A stretch of DNA of 64,000 bases from CAVYUC01 sp963816685 (GCA_963816685.1 CAWFMB010000017.1:1-64000), one strand, 5' to 3'. Shown: positions 19,301 through 27,747, numbered from the stretch's first letter. Notes: a model not told the origin generated them from the letters alone. Numbers and translations: made by a program.

Positions 19301-22300
19301 TGCGGGTGTTTATGAGTACAATGTAACCACATCAGGCTCGTCACCCTGCCCCGAAGCAACAGCCAGCGGCACCATTACCGTAAATGAAATACCGGCTGTA
19401 GCCTCTGCTCCCTATCCAGATGACAACGAAAGTATATGCTATGACGGGGACGAAGCCATTACTTCAATTTCCTGGGCACCAGTGGAGGATGTTATATCCT
19501 ATGATGTGTATTTTGGCGAAGGAAACCTGCCTTCAGAAGTTACAGCAAATGTTACCACTAATTCTTACGTTACAGGAACCTTATCGGCAAGCACAACCTA
19601 TTATTGGAAAGTTATTCCTGAAAACGATTGTGGTTCTGAGGAAAGTATTGCAATATGGACTTTTACAACAAAAGACTCACCATGTTGCATATACCCCACC
19701 CTCGGCGGTGCTTCACTTGCGGCTGCTTATGTATGTTCCGGTACAGGAGCATTTGTTAATCTTACAGGATTACTGCCGTCTAAAAACTTTACCCTTGAAT
19801 ACTCTATTGACGGCATAGACCAGACACAGGTTACAGTTACATCCAACGCTTCAGGAAATGCAAGTTTCACAACGCGTAATCTCACTTCTGCAGACAATTT
19901 AAAAACACTGCAGATAACAAGTCTGACAGATGGAACAGGTTGTTCGCAGACATTTACGACAAATCTTACGCTAAATGTTCCTCCTCAACCTTCCGCTACT
20001 CTTGATGATTTGACAACAGAAATTTGTCAGGGTGAACAAATTACGCTGACCGGCTCTGTTACAGCCACTGGAAATTGGATACTATCCATCACAGGTGCTG
20101 TAAGTGGTGGTGTTACTGTTTATGGTACCGGAAACAGCACTTTTGAAAAAACAATCACTCCGCCTATTCTGAATACAACTTATACAATTTCAGGAATTCT
20201 GGATATTGATCATCAGTGTCCATACTATGGCAACTATCCAGGTCAGGCAGTTGTTACGGCTGACCAGAGGCCAATACTTTCGATCCATAATCCCGATGCA
20301 GTCAATGCACCCACCACGGTTGATCTTACCGCACCTGCTGTAATAAGTGGAAGCTCTTTGCCTTCAGGAACGTTGCTGACCTACTGGAAAGATGAAGTTC
20401 AGTTAACATCCGGGCAGGCACAGGCTATCTCTGAATCAGGAACTTATACTATCATAGCATCAAGATTAGCCTGTGAAGTTTCGGCCGATGTTACAGTAGT
20501 AGTAATCTATCCAACACCGACTATCACCTTGGATGCTAATCCGGTAGTTTGTTTGGGAGCAACATCTGCAGATCTTATTTATACTGCATCAACAGAAAAT
20601 CCTGATCTATATGCTTTGGATTGGAATCCAGCCGCAGAAGATAATGGCTTTATGGATATTGCTTATGCAAGTCTTCCGTCAAGCCCGATAATATTGACTG
20701 TACCTGCAGGTGCTTCCGCAGGCACATTCACCGGAATGCTTAAAGTAAAGAATAGCGGCACCGGTTCAGAGAGTGATTCATATGCTATTGATGTAACTTT
20801 AAATCCTGAACCTACGCTTGGGGGTGCCTCTCTAGCGGCTTCATATGTATGTTCCGGTACAGGAGCATCTGTTAATCTTACAGGAATACTGCCGTCTAAA
20901 AACTTTACCCTGGAATACTCTATTGACGGCATAGACCAGACACAGGTTACAGTTACATCCAATGCTTCAGGAAATGCAAGTTTCACAACACGTAATCTCA
21001 CTTCTGCAGACAATTTAAAAACACTGCAGATAACAGGTCTGACAGATGGAACAGGTTGTTCGCAGACATTTAAGACAAATCTTACGCTAAATGTTCCGCC
21101 TCAACCTGCCGCTACTCTTGATGATCTGACAACAGAAATCTGTCAGGGTGAACAAATAACACTAACAGGCTCAGTCACTGCCACCGGGAATTGGTCACTA
21201 TCCATCACTGGCGGTGGAGGTGTCTCAGTTTCAGGCAGTGGAAGCGGTCTCTTCGAAAAAACAATCACTCCGCCTATTCTGAATACAACTTATACAATTT
21301 CAGGAATTCTGGATATTGATCATCAGTGTCCATACTATGGCAACTATCCAGGTCAGGTAGTTGTTACGGCTGACCAGAGGCCAATACTTTCGGTCCATAA
21401 TCCCGATGCTGTAAATGCGCCCAACACAGTTGATCTTACCGCATCTGCTGTGACAAGCGGAAGCTCTTTGCCTTCAGGAACGTTGCTGACCTACTGGAAA
21501 GATGAAGTTCAGTTAACAACCGGGCAGGCACAGGCTATCTCTGAATCAGGGACTTACACCATCAGAGCGAGCAGATTATTCTGTGAAGTTTCGGCTAATG
21601 TTACAGTAGAAATAATCTATCCGGCGCCAGGTTTCACCACCTGTCCTGGCAACCAGACAGTAAATACGGATGAAGGATTATGCAGTGCGGTTGTAACCTA
21701 CACGGCAACGGCAGAAGGTCCTCCGGCACCAGTAATTACATATCTGTTCTCAGGCGCTACCGCTGGTAGCGGAACTGGCACCGGAAGCGGTTCTGCCTTT
21801 AATACTGGCGTAACTGATATTTCCATCACTGCCAGCAATGGCATCCCTCCGGATGCAACCTGCAACTTTACAGTAACGGTTATTGATAATCAGAATCCGG
21901 AAATGATCAGGATGCTGCCAAATTCTTCAAGCTTTACGGGCAATAACTATAGAAACGATTTCACTAATATTCAACTCAATAATACGGATAAAACTGTTGC
22001 AATTGTCGATCCGGGCGCACTGGTTAACCTTAAATTTAACTGGCAAAGAGTGTGGGTAGGGGGAACCTGTCTTGGTTGTAATGCTGCATATTATGTTACT
22101 CTGGAGGCATCTAATCTGAGTTATTGCTGGTATTCTTACAGTAACAGTAAACAGGGTGATAACGATGTCAATTTTACTGCGCCAACAACTCCAGGAGTTT
22201 ACTATATCACTCCAACTTATACTTTATCTAACGGATGTGTCGCAGATGTATATGGTCCAAACTCTCCCGACAATGCACTTGCATGCATCATCGTTGGTTC

Positions 22301-25300
22301 GCTACCTGCCTCAATATGTCCACATAATATTATCAGAAATACTGATCCGGGTTTATGCTCTGCAACAATCAGCCAGGGTATTGAAGTTTTACCCGGAGAT
22401 AACTGTGGAATACAATCCGTAACATATACTCTTACCGGCAGTACCTCTGGTTCGGGTACAGGTTCCCTAAGTTCATATACCTTCGACGAAGGAGAAACCA
22501 CAGTTGACTATGTTGTAACTGATGTAAATAATAATACAACCAGTTGTAGCTTTGCAGTAACTGTTAATGATAATCAGAAACCTGTAATTACTACAAACGG
22601 CAATAAAAATGTGAATAATGATGTAGGTGCATGCGGAGCTATTGTCGTCGTTTCTGCTTCTGCAACAGATAATTGTGGTGTCGATGATGTTCCTTCCGGA
22701 GTGAGAAGCGATGAAAAAGCGCTGAATGAACTGTATCCCATTGGCAATACTACAATCACATGGACAGTTACCGATATTAATGGCAATGCAGCTATTCCGG
22801 TCAGTCAAACTGTAACAGTTACAGATAATGAAAATCCGGTTCTTGCTGATCCTTCAGATTTGGAAGATATTAATGATGCAGGAGTCTGTTATAAGTTTAT
22901 TGAACTCACAGTGCCTGAAGCCACAGACAACTGCGGTATCAGTGCTGCCGGTGTAACTGCATCAGGTATCCCGGCTGAGAATAAATTCCCGGTGGGAACA
23001 ACAACAGTCACCTGGAGCGTCACCGACATTCATGGGCATACAGTTACGCAAACACAGAATGTGGTAATTACAGATAATGAAGATCCGGTTCTTGCTGATC
23101 CTTCAGATGGTGCTGATGTTAATGATGCCGGAGTCTGTTATAAGTTAATTGAACTCACCAAACCGGAAGCCGATGACAACTGTGGTATCAGTGCTGCCGG
23201 TGTCACGGCATCAGGTATCCCGGCTGAAAATAAATTCCCGGTGGGAACAACAACAGTCACCTGGAGCGTCACCGATGTTCATGGTCATACAGTTACGCAA
23301 ACACAGGAAGTGGTGATTACAGATAATGAAAATCCGGTTCTTGCTGATCCTTCAGATGTAGAAGGAATTAATGATGCCGGAGTCTGTTATAAGGTTATTG
23401 AACTCACAAAGCCTGAAGCCACTGACAACTGTGGTATCAGTGCTGCCGGTGTGACTGCAACTGGTATCCCGGCTGAGAATAAATTCCCGGTGGGAACAAC
23501 AACTGTAACCTGGAGTGTAACCGACATTCATGGGCATACAGTAATGCAAACACAGGATGTGGTAATTACAGATAATGAAGATCCGGTTCTTGCTGATCCT
23601 TCAGATGTAGCTGATGTTAGTGATGCCGGTGTCTGTTATAAGGTTATTGAACTCACAAAGCCTGAAGCCACTGACAACTGTGGTATCAGTGCTGCCGGTG
23701 TGACTGCAACTGGTATCCCGGCTGAGAATAAATTCCCGGTGGGAACAACAACAGTCACCTGGAGTGTCACCGATATTTATGGGCATACTGTTACGCAAAC
23801 ACAGGAAGTGGTGATTACAGATAATGAAGATCCGGTTCTTGCTGATCCTTCAGATGTAGCTGATGTTAATGATGCAGGAGTCTGTTATAAGTTTGTTGAA
23901 CTCACAGCGCCTGAAGCCACAGACAACTGTGGTATCAATCCTGCCGGTGTAACGGCATCAGGTATCCCAACTGAAAATAAGTTCCCCGTTGGTACAACAA
24001 CAGTCACCTGGAGCGTCACCGATATTCATGGGCATACAGTTACGCAAACACAGGATGTGGTGATTACAGATAATGAAGATCCCGTTCTTGCTGATCCTTC
24101 AGATGTAGCTGATGTTAATGATGCAGGAGTCTGTTATAAGTTTATTGAACTCACAGCGCCTGAAGCCACAGACAACTGTGGTATCAATCCTGCCGGTGTA
24201 ACGGAATCAGGTATCCCGGCTGAAAATAAATTCCCGGTGGGAACAACAACAGTCACCTGGAGCGTCACCGATATTCATGGGCATACAGTTACGCAAACAC
24301 AGGATGTGGTGATTACAGATAATGAAGATCCCGTTCTTGCTGATCCTTCAGATGTAGCTGATGTTAATAATGATGGATTCTGCTATAGAATTATTGAACT
24401 GACAGCACCTGAAACAACGGATAATTGCGGTATCAGTGCTGCCGGTGTGACTGCAACTGGTATCCCGGCTGAGAACAAGTTCCCGGTGGGAACAACTACG
24501 GTAACCTGGAGTGTAACCGATATTCATGGTCACACAGTAGGGCAAACCCAGGATGTAGTGATTACAGATAACGAATTGCCTTTGATTGTATGTCCGGCTA
24601 AAATTACTGTCGCAACAGATGACGGGCAAACCTATGCGACGATTACGGATCCTGGTGTCCCGCTTGTTGATGATAATTGCGGAATACTGAATGGCAGTTT
24701 GTACAACAATGCACCTTCCAATAATCAATATGAATTTGGTACACATATGATAACCTGGACAGTAAATGATATCCATGGAAATCAAAGTACATGCGAACAG
24801 ACAATTGAAGTCAACAGGATTACAACGTTAACAACCCTGAGATTATCATCATTGCCTGTATCCGAACATCCGTCTCAGCAGCAGTATAGCGATAAGGTTG
24901 CATTTCAGGCCACAGTTATTCCATTTGTTGTAAGCGGAGCAGGCCAGGCCGCCACAAGCGTTACTTTCAAAATCGGCAACCAGATAATGGGAACTGTTAA
25001 TCTCACACAGGAAGGTGAAAGAGGGATTGCCGAAGGAATATATCATTTGACTGAGTATGATCCTGATCCGTCCCATCCGCTATTTAACGGACAAATGGCT
25101 CCGGGTGATCATGCTGTAACGGCAATATTTAACGGTAAGGATCAAAATTTTATAGTTGATGATCCGCCTGCCAAAACGATAACTGTCACTCACGAAGATG
25201 CACTTGTTGACTACATCGGAGTTAACATCATTGGAGAAGCCAATTTGGATGTAATCGAAGTACCGGTTGAACTAAAGGCAACAGTTACAGACGACAACGA

Positions 25301-27713
25301 TAACTTCAGGGGTGATATACGCAATGCAAGGGTAAGGTTCTACAACGGTGGAACGGCGATCTCAGGATGGCTGACTCCAACATTAATTAATCCTGATGAT
25401 CCTACCCAGGGAATTGTAAGCAGCACCTGGTTTGCTCCTGTTCCCAAAGAGGGTTATTCCACCTACGATATCATCACAAAAGTTGGGACTGAGGATGGAT
25501 ATTACACGGGTGAAGACATTTCTCCGTTAACTGTCTACAGAACAACGCTGAATGAATTTCTAACCGGTGGAGGGCATTTAAAACCTATCGACTCCAAGGG
25601 TGAATTTGCTTCCGACCCGGGCAGGAAAATAAACTTTGGGTTCAATATAAAATGGAATAAAACCATGAAAAACCTCCAGGGGAACCTCAACGTTATCTTC
25701 CGTCGCGGAAACCAGATTTATCAGATAAAAACCAATGCTATGTCAAGTCTCGGAATCGATGGTTCCGATCCGTGTTCACATAAAGCTGTATTTACGAGTA
25801 AAGCCAATCTTACAAATGTAACCAATTCTGCTATCCCGATAACCATTTATGGCGGCCTTCAGCTGCAGGTAACCCTTACCGACAACGGGGAACCGGGAGT
25901 TGCCGATAGGATTGGAATTAGTCTGTACAATGGTTCTGATTTGATTTATTCATCAAGCTGGCCGGTAAGTATGACCGAAGAACTAACACTGATTGGAGGA
26001 AATATCGTGGTTAATGATGGTTTTAGCTGTAATGCAAATGACAGAACATATACAGTTATTACTTCGGACAAGAATCCTGCATTTATTGGTGATAATGTTA
26101 CATTTACTGCATCCGTTTACGGCCAGGATATTCCGGAAGGAACTGTTCAATTCTTTATTGATGGTGCACCTGTTGAAGATGATCCAATCATACTTGACAG
26201 TAAAGGGATCGCCCGATACAGTACGAACAGTCTGATTGCAAATACACATGAAATTGAGGCTTTTTACATCAGTACCAATGGCTACAGAAACAGCAACGGT
26301 TCATTAATTCAATTGGTTAAAGGCTCCTCTCTCACTCTTGCTTCTTCGAAAAACCCATCGGTTGATAGAGAAATTATAACATTTACTGCAACACTGAAAG
26401 CTTCAGATGCAAAGTTACCGGAAGGTGATGTGGAATTTAAAGCTGATGGAATTCCATTGGGGCAAGGAAAAATTGATGAATCAGGAGTAGCCGGATTTAC
26501 CATCGGTGCCGGTGATCTTTCAGTGGGGGTACATGAGATTACTGCTGAATTTGATGGTGAAGGCTTTGAACCGGTATCTTTAATCCAGACAGTAATACCT
26601 GTTTCAATGACGCTTTATTCGTCTCAGAATCCTGTTGCAACCGGTGAACCTGTTGTGTTCACTGCAAAGTTAAATACCAGTGCCCTCACAGGGAAAACAG
26701 TGACCTTCCAGGAAGGTGTTAATGAATTGGGAACAGCATTAATTGATGAATCCGGAATTGCTGAATTACCTCCGGTCAAATTCGAAACCGAAGGGACTTA
26801 TACTGTTACAGCATTAATTACAGATTCAGGTTTGTCGGCATCTGTAAACCAGATTGTCAGGGGACCCGTACTTGTACTAATATCATCAAATAATCCCTCC
26901 GCTAATGGTGAATCTGTAATATTTACAGCTTCAGTTGCCGGAGGTACTGACGGAAACATGGTTGTTTTCACAATAGGTGGACAAACTCAACCTTCATCAA
27001 CATTGACAGGTGGTATTACTTCATGTACAGTAGTGCTTACAGAAGGTTCATATTTAGTAAGTGCTTCATATTATGACAATGCAGGTTCAGAAATACGAAG
27101 TGAGGCATCATTGACTCAGGTTGTAATCGCTGAAAATATCACAGTAGAACTGATTTCTTCCAATAATCCATCAATCTATGGAAGGAATGTTTCATTCACT
27201 GCAACTGTTGTTGGTTCTGCCACTCCACCTGCCGGAACAATTACTTTCCGCGATGGTGGTAAGATTCTGAAAAGCCTTGCTCTCAGCGGTGATAAAGCCT
27301 CCTACTCTACCAATAAACTTGATGTTGGGAGTCATGTCATTACTGCAACATATGATCTGACTGGTGATTATGGTACAATCAATCAGGTTGTTGAACCTAA
27401 AACCAAAGCTGCAGAAATTATTACTGATATCCATCCGGAATTTGAATCTGCTGATTTAAAAGTATATCCAAATCCGTTTGACGAAAGGCTGGTGTTTGAA
27501 TTTACCACACCCGAAACAGCCTATACACGAATCGAGATTTATGATATGACTGGCCGTCATGTTGAAACTGTATTTGACCAGCTGGCTGAAGCCGGAATTA
27601 AATACAGTGTAGAATTTAAACCCGAAAAAGTGATCAGCGCGATGTATATCTACCGGATCACCATGGGCGAAGCAATTTATATTGGCAAAGCATTGTACAA
27701 CAACAGGAATTAA
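10362..27713 (+). CDS. Giant multidomain T9SS-secreted surface protein (5783 aa)
   Basis: One uninterrupted frame of 5783 codons. A basic 80-residue leader precedes the signal-peptide hydrophobic core (about 83-105, ending GFSA). Then come two copies of an autotransporter-like beta-strand module, each ending in a choice-of-anchor D domain (107-731, 732-1370); a GLUG repeat domain (about 1373-1747); Ig/PKD-like segments; a glycine-rich domain (about 2085-2313); two Big_2 plus discoidin-like copies (2424-3015); an FN3 domain; two copies of a 270-residue module (3112-3757); HYR repeats (3757-4820); Ig-like repeats (4820-5690); and a T9SS type A sorting domain (VYPNPF near 5700 to the end). This suggests export by T9SS and attachment to the surface as an adhesin or matrix protein. 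No catalytic domain is visible. Internal starts at 10455 or 10500 are possible. Confidence 0.88.
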   Translation: MKNLYTFYLPCFPHFRNQKVQQIYATSVIDTMDNPSKESVKLKIEHMKTAVSPSSENLFNKPSGVRNFSTPQRGIISINQLKRLVLPLAMLLTVMLGFSLQGFSAANTWIGPAGGNWNTASYWTIHLPVSTDAVVIPENSSVVISGTAECNNLTIYAGATVTNNGTLSIGNLLSGAGTFINGTSAVLNVGGDVTITTLTTTAVGNIVNYNGAGAQSVKGTTYCNLTISGNGTKSLSGITGASGILTVKAGTELALGSYSLGETAPATGIVLECGASSEGSVISGSTGTLYLGYNATGDNVTVNNTGTGNNGAIISCPVVLGATGRIFTIADDGTSATDLMVSGLISGATSIYKYGAGTMLFSGLNTYTGNTIISAGTLKLGSAGDGSNSPLGQAATSYTAVISGGVLDLNGFTLSTAELLWLYGTGISNGGALINSSNNAVTYNGEINLREACTIGATGNIIVSGTISQSFSARSLTKVGSGKLIFAANNTFSGGLNISEGTVELDAADVIVSQMITFKGGTFSTGTSAGFNETTGILNLTDNSTIHLGTGAHSLHFSASNGASWTANKTLTITGWEGTPGSSGTAGKIYFGASTGTLTAAQLSQVSFEGYPGIPVLLNTGELVPQVASTVLAISGTADNGFSCIGGSAEPVTYTITNTGSLAAEGISVDSDNTEFVVSNLSSTTIAANGGTATCQVTFTPLSVGARSATIMVTSTTAGANSPVSSLTGTGTTSGTWLGLTSTDWNTESNWCGGIPTATTNVVIFSGTLNSPVISSTAECNSLTINSGASVTNNSTLIIGTSLSGTGEMINSASAVLNIGEEATITTLTATAAGNTVNYNKTGAQTVKATTYSNLTISGSGTKTLAGNTDANGILIVKAGNELALGTYSFGATIPPYQINLECGASEGSFISGTGSLNLGYLNGNDNLLVNNDATGTYGATISCPLVLTTSLGGEFTVADDGTQATDLAISGVISSTAKISKYGQGTLLLSGENTFSDIVFIVEGTIKVGAEGNGTYSPLGSDTGGFTGGTWIQEGGVLDLNGVTLSTNEPLLLNETGNLNAGALINSSPEPVSYGGIIYLSSTSSYSGSIGTKGNITKVNMPIQDFSGGGHLLIKVGEGKLILNATTSTLAGMKITTGTVELAASYRIDAAEPMILNGGTFSTGASTGFDETAGTLTITDNSIMHLGTGTHALHFSASNGVSWTAGKTLTIKGWEGTSGSSGTAGKIYFGNTAATLTTAQLSQITFEGKGGSAMLLSDGELVPQAGSAVLAISGNTDHGSTCVNESATPITYTITNTGTAAAEEVSVVSDNTEFAISNISSTTIAADGGTATCDVTFTPAAAGARNATITVSSTTSGANSPTSSVTGTGIGNPVATAPAAGDGSEVNPYEIATLENLYWIAASDDEVASPSQAMRFRAFYIQTADIDASSTADWCTGGWTPIGYDYNHFFSGSYDGQGHIISGLHIVNPAAVGFGLFGISEEAEFRNLGLTDVNINTTGKSGATGALLGRAQWGPVLIYKCYSTGVVNGNDNIGGLTGLIQIKCEIVESYSTCDVNGNKNVGGLIGNAINYCMIINSFHTTGMVKGNSYTGGLVGNNAGGCLISKCYSTGEVTGNSYTGGLVGYNEYESAITNCYSRCNVSSISVINYCGGLVGFNTRSSYINNSYSTGWVKALMGGLVGGQDEGAGTTNSYWDEMTSGTTTSAGGNPKTTAEMKTQSTFTDWDFTTIWGINTTNNDGYPHLLPAPECTNGTLTLLSGPEIQTLCASYTPITNIVYLVGGGATGADAFNLIPGVSGSYDPIKKTYTISGSPINELSYSYILSTTGTYCKGSTATATGRISVNTNPEIRISGNNSPICSGENAEFYLEGTPGAEVVCSIDYVGGTLNRTVRLNGEGTATVMAEDVTDDVTLKSVSICNNVMEETSAVEVVTPAVSIEGVHIACTSATLTSVTDASEPDYAWYKAGSEQSIGEGPTLTVTESGDYGLVVTDANGCMNFSGLFTVNFVDPPVVSITGSSTIYAGETATLSPATGGTWTSSNIDVAAVTDDGVVTCVAAGTAIFTFTDATTGCTATTGEITVTDDSYTNTQTFTTNGTFTIPDGVTAVNIKAWGGGGGGSYRYETDDTDPENMIYGPGAGGGGGGFCGGTINVTPGEILDITVGTGGYGGNDLDTEGSTGGDSEVRDYSGTWWITAFGGSGGYIVSEGAEGGSGGNGNYYPITLNITTYNGGNGSAGVLSENGVGYGGGGGGGAGDSQNGSDAGNETGGAGGTNFGGNGGDYGSDGIAYGGGGGGNNNENYSSSGNGANGAVIIEWTLGTCTPPVPTFAESPSSPQCIDNDVTYTTQPDKTNYVWNIPGTENTDYEISSGGTSLDNTVTLIWLTEGSKTVTVNYTEDCEGVTPASSTIIVNPLPVVNILGNTEINVGETTLLSPVTGGAWTSSNTNIAAVTDAGDVTGVAEGTATFTFTDATTGCSSITESITVHPEACTGYAVAVQSESGYVVSASNAIGAFDGQVASMGNGSSLTLDLTGSSITIGTIIDLRLYSQLYEGDHVIHLYRSPDGSTWTPITEGGILIWFNTPLNYPLEVTEDTRYLKIENSSQNIWLYIEGVSYKYTCTDCSEGILTLTTENDVQPVCQDAAINDIIYSVEGGATGAEATGLPADITGNYNNGTFTISGTTAIAGVYNYTITTSGSSPCPEATASGTITVNELPAAGITGESTIFAGETTSLSPVTGGAWTSSNTNIATVTDAGDVTGVAEGTATFTFTDATTGCSSITESITVHPEACTGYAVAVQGESGYVVSASNAVGAFDGQVASMGNGSSLTLDLTGSSITIGTIIDLRLYSQLYEGDHVIHLYRSPDGSTWTPITEGGILIWFNTPLNYPLEVTEDTRYLKIENSYQNIWLYIEGVSYKYSCTVCSEGTLTLATGKDVQSVCRDAAINDIVYSVGGGAASSKVTGLPAGITGNYSSGTFTISGTPTIAGVYEYNVTTSGSSPCPEATASGTITVNEIPAVASAPYPDDNESICYDGDEAITSISWAPVEDVISYDVYFGEGNLPSEVTANVTTNSYVTGTLSASTTYYWKVIPENDCGSEESIAIWTFTTKDSPCCIYPTLGGASLAAAYVCSGTGAFVNLTGLLPSKNFTLEYSIDGIDQTQVTVTSNASGNASFTTRNLTSADNLKTLQITSLTDGTGCSQTFTTNLTLNVPPQPSATLDDLTTEICQGEQITLTGSVTATGNWILSITGAVSGGVTVYGTGNSTFEKTITPPILNTTYTISGILDIDHQCPYYGNYPGQAVVTADQRPILSIHNPDAVNAPTTVDLTAPAVISGSSLPSGTLLTYWKDEVQLTSGQAQAISESGTYTIIASRLACEVSADVTVVVIYPTPTITLDANPVVCLGATSADLIYTASTENPDLYALDWNPAAEDNGFMDIAYASLPSSPIILTVPAGASAGTFTGMLKVKNSGTGSESDSYAIDVTLNPEPTLGGASLAASYVCSGTGASVNLTGILPSKNFTLEYSIDGIDQTQVTVTSNASGNASFTTRNLTSADNLKTLQITGLTDGTGCSQTFKTNLTLNVPPQPAATLDDLTTEICQGEQITLTGSVTATGNWSLSITGGGGVSVSGSGSGLFEKTITPPILNTTYTISGILDIDHQCPYYGNYPGQVVVTADQRPILSVHNPDAVNAPNTVDLTASAVTSGSSLPSGTLLTYWKDEVQLTTGQAQAISESGTYTIRASRLFCEVSANVTVEIIYPAPGFTTCPGNQTVNTDEGLCSAVVTYTATAEGPPAPVITYLFSGATAGSGTGTGSGSAFNTGVTDISITASNGIPPDATCNFTVTVIDNQNPEMIRMLPNSSSFTGNNYRNDFTNIQLNNTDKTVAIVDPGALVNLKFNWQRVWVGGTCLGCNAAYYVTLEASNLSYCWYSYSNSKQGDNDVNFTAPTTPGVYYITPTYTLSNGCVADVYGPNSPDNALACIIVGSLPASICPHNIIRNTDPGLCSATISQGIEVLPGDNCGIQSVTYTLTGSTSGSGTGSLSSYTFDEGETTVDYVVTDVNNNTTSCSFAVTVNDNQKPVITTNGNKNVNNDVGACGAIVVVSASATDNCGVDDVPSGVRSDEKALNELYPIGNTTITWTVTDINGNAAIPVSQTVTVTDNENPVLADPSDLEDINDAGVCYKFIELTVPEATDNCGISAAGVTASGIPAENKFPVGTTTVTWSVTDIHGHTVTQTQNVVITDNEDPVLADPSDGADVNDAGVCYKLIELTKPEADDNCGISAAGVTASGIPAENKFPVGTTTVTWSVTDVHGHTVTQTQEVVITDNENPVLADPSDVEGINDAGVCYKVIELTKPEATDNCGISAAGVTATGIPAENKFPVGTTTVTWSVTDIHGHTVMQTQDVVITDNEDPVLADPSDVADVSDAGVCYKVIELTKPEATDNCGISAAGVTATGIPAENKFPVGTTTVTWSVTDIYGHTVTQTQEVVITDNEDPVLADPSDVADVNDAGVCYKFVELTAPEATDNCGINPAGVTASGIPTENKFPVGTTTVTWSVTDIHGHTVTQTQDVVITDNEDPVLADPSDVADVNDAGVCYKFIELTAPEATDNCGINPAGVTESGIPAENKFPVGTTTVTWSVTDIHGHTVTQTQDVVITDNEDPVLADPSDVADVNNDGFCYRIIELTAPETTDNCGISAAGVTATGIPAENKFPVGTTTVTWSVTDIHGHTVGQTQDVVITDNELPLIVCPAKITVATDDGQTYATITDPGVPLVDDNCGILNGSLYNNAPSNNQYEFGTHMITWTVNDIHGNQSTCEQTIEVNRITTLTTLRLSSLPVSEHPSQQQYSDKVAFQATVIPFVVSGAGQAATSVTFKIGNQIMGTVNLTQEGERGIAEGIYHLTEYDPDPSHPLFNGQMAPGDHAVTAIFNGKDQNFIVDDPPAKTITVTHEDALVDYIGVNIIGEANLDVIEVPVELKATVTDDNDNFRGDIRNARVRFYNGGTAISGWLTPTLINPDDPTQGIVSSTWFAPVPKEGYSTYDIITKVGTEDGYYTGEDISPLTVYRTTLNEFLTGGGHLKPIDSKGEFASDPGRKINFGFNIKWNKTMKNLQGNLNVIFRRGNQIYQIKTNAMSSLGIDGSDPCSHKAVFTSKANLTNVTNSAIPITIYGGLQLQVTLTDNGEPGVADRIGISLYNGSDLIYSSSWPVSMTEELTLIGGNIVVNDGFSCNANDRTYTVITSDKNPAFIGDNVTFTASVYGQDIPEGTVQFFIDGAPVEDDPIILDSKGIARYSTNSLIANTHEIEAFYISTNGYRNSNGSLIQLVKGSSLTLASSKNPSVDREIITFTATLKASDAKLPEGDVEFKADGIPLGQGKIDESGVAGFTIGAGDLSVGVHEITAEFDGEGFEPVSLIQTVIPVSMTLYSSQNPVATGEPVVFTAKLNTSALTGKTVTFQEGVNELGTALIDESGIAELPPVKFETEGTYTVTALITDSGLSASVNQIVRGPVLVLISSNNPSANGESVIFTASVAGGTDGNMVVFTIGGQTQPSSTLTGGITSCTVVLTEGSYLVSASYYDNAGSEIRSEASLTQVVIAENITVELISSNNPSIYGRNVSFTATVVGSATPPAGTITFRDGGKILKSLALSGDKASYSTNKLDVGSHVITATYDLTGDYGTINQVVEPKTKAAEIITDIHPEFESADLKVYPNPFDERLVFEFTTPETAYTRIEIYDMTGRHVETVFDQLAEAGIKYSVEFKPEKVISAMYIYRITMGEAIYIGKALYNNRN
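10679..14470 (+). repeat. Two divergent copies of a 1.9-kb solenoid/choice-of-anchor module
   Basis: The segment 10679-12555 is repeated, diverged, at 12556-14470. Landmarks align with an offset near 1890 bp: CACCATCACAACGCTGAC occurs at 10939 and 12830, and the ends share the TxTTAGANSPxSS protein motif. Each copy encodes GxWNT, beta-strand repeats of the KYGxGTxLxSGxNT type, and a choice-of-anchor D domain. Confidence 0.75.
17633..19405 (+). repeat. Direct duplication with 900-bp period (Big_2 plus discoidin-like module)
   Basis: Position 17633 and onward recurs at 18533 and onward, a 300-codon shift that keeps frame. Roughly 17640-18130 and 18540-19030 are almost identical at DNA level, including third codon positions, and similarity decays toward 18500 and 19400. 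The module encodes an Ig-like GGAWTSSNTNIA domain followed by a discoidin-like jelly-roll segment with RSPDGSTWTPI. Confidence 0.9.
19695..21629 (+). repeat. Direct duplication with about 1116-bp period
   Basis: A segment of about 820 bp at 19695-20516 recurs at 20811-21629. The copies share long identical runs (for example around 19800-19975 and 20915-21090) and encode the same 270-residue module starting TLGGASLAA and ending with a SGTYTI segment. A unique 290-bp linker lies between them. Confidence 0.88.
22824..24566 (+). repeat. Seven tandem 249-bp units encoding HYR repeats
   Basis: Unit boundaries at GATAATGAA fall exactly every 249 bp: 22824 (by similarity 22824), 23073, 23322, 23571, 23820, 24069 and 24318, ending at 24566. 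Each unit is 83 codons and encodes one HYR (hyalin) repeat with the TDNCGI and TTTVTWSVTD motifs. DNA identity between neighbours is very high, so copy number is probably unstable. Diverged HYR repeats flank the array on both sides. Confidence 0.93.
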
Positions 27714-27747
27714 TTATCTGCCACATTGGTATAGCGGTGGCAGATAA
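27714..27747 (+). terminator. Hairpin directly after the giant gene
   Basis: TTATCTGCCAC (27714-27724) pairs perfectly with GTGGCAGATAA (27737-27747) around a 12-base loop, immediately after the stop codon. There is no U-tract, so it may stabilise the transcript end rather than terminate alone. Confidence 0.55.

Noticed and set aside
22824..24566. Possible CRISPR-like array
   Set aside because: The period is 249 bp in a coding frame; there are no spacers, and it encodes HYR domains.
22473..24785. Several minus-strand frames of 65-145 codons with similar text
   Set aside because: They are antisense copies of the HYR array and repeat with its period; none has a family match.
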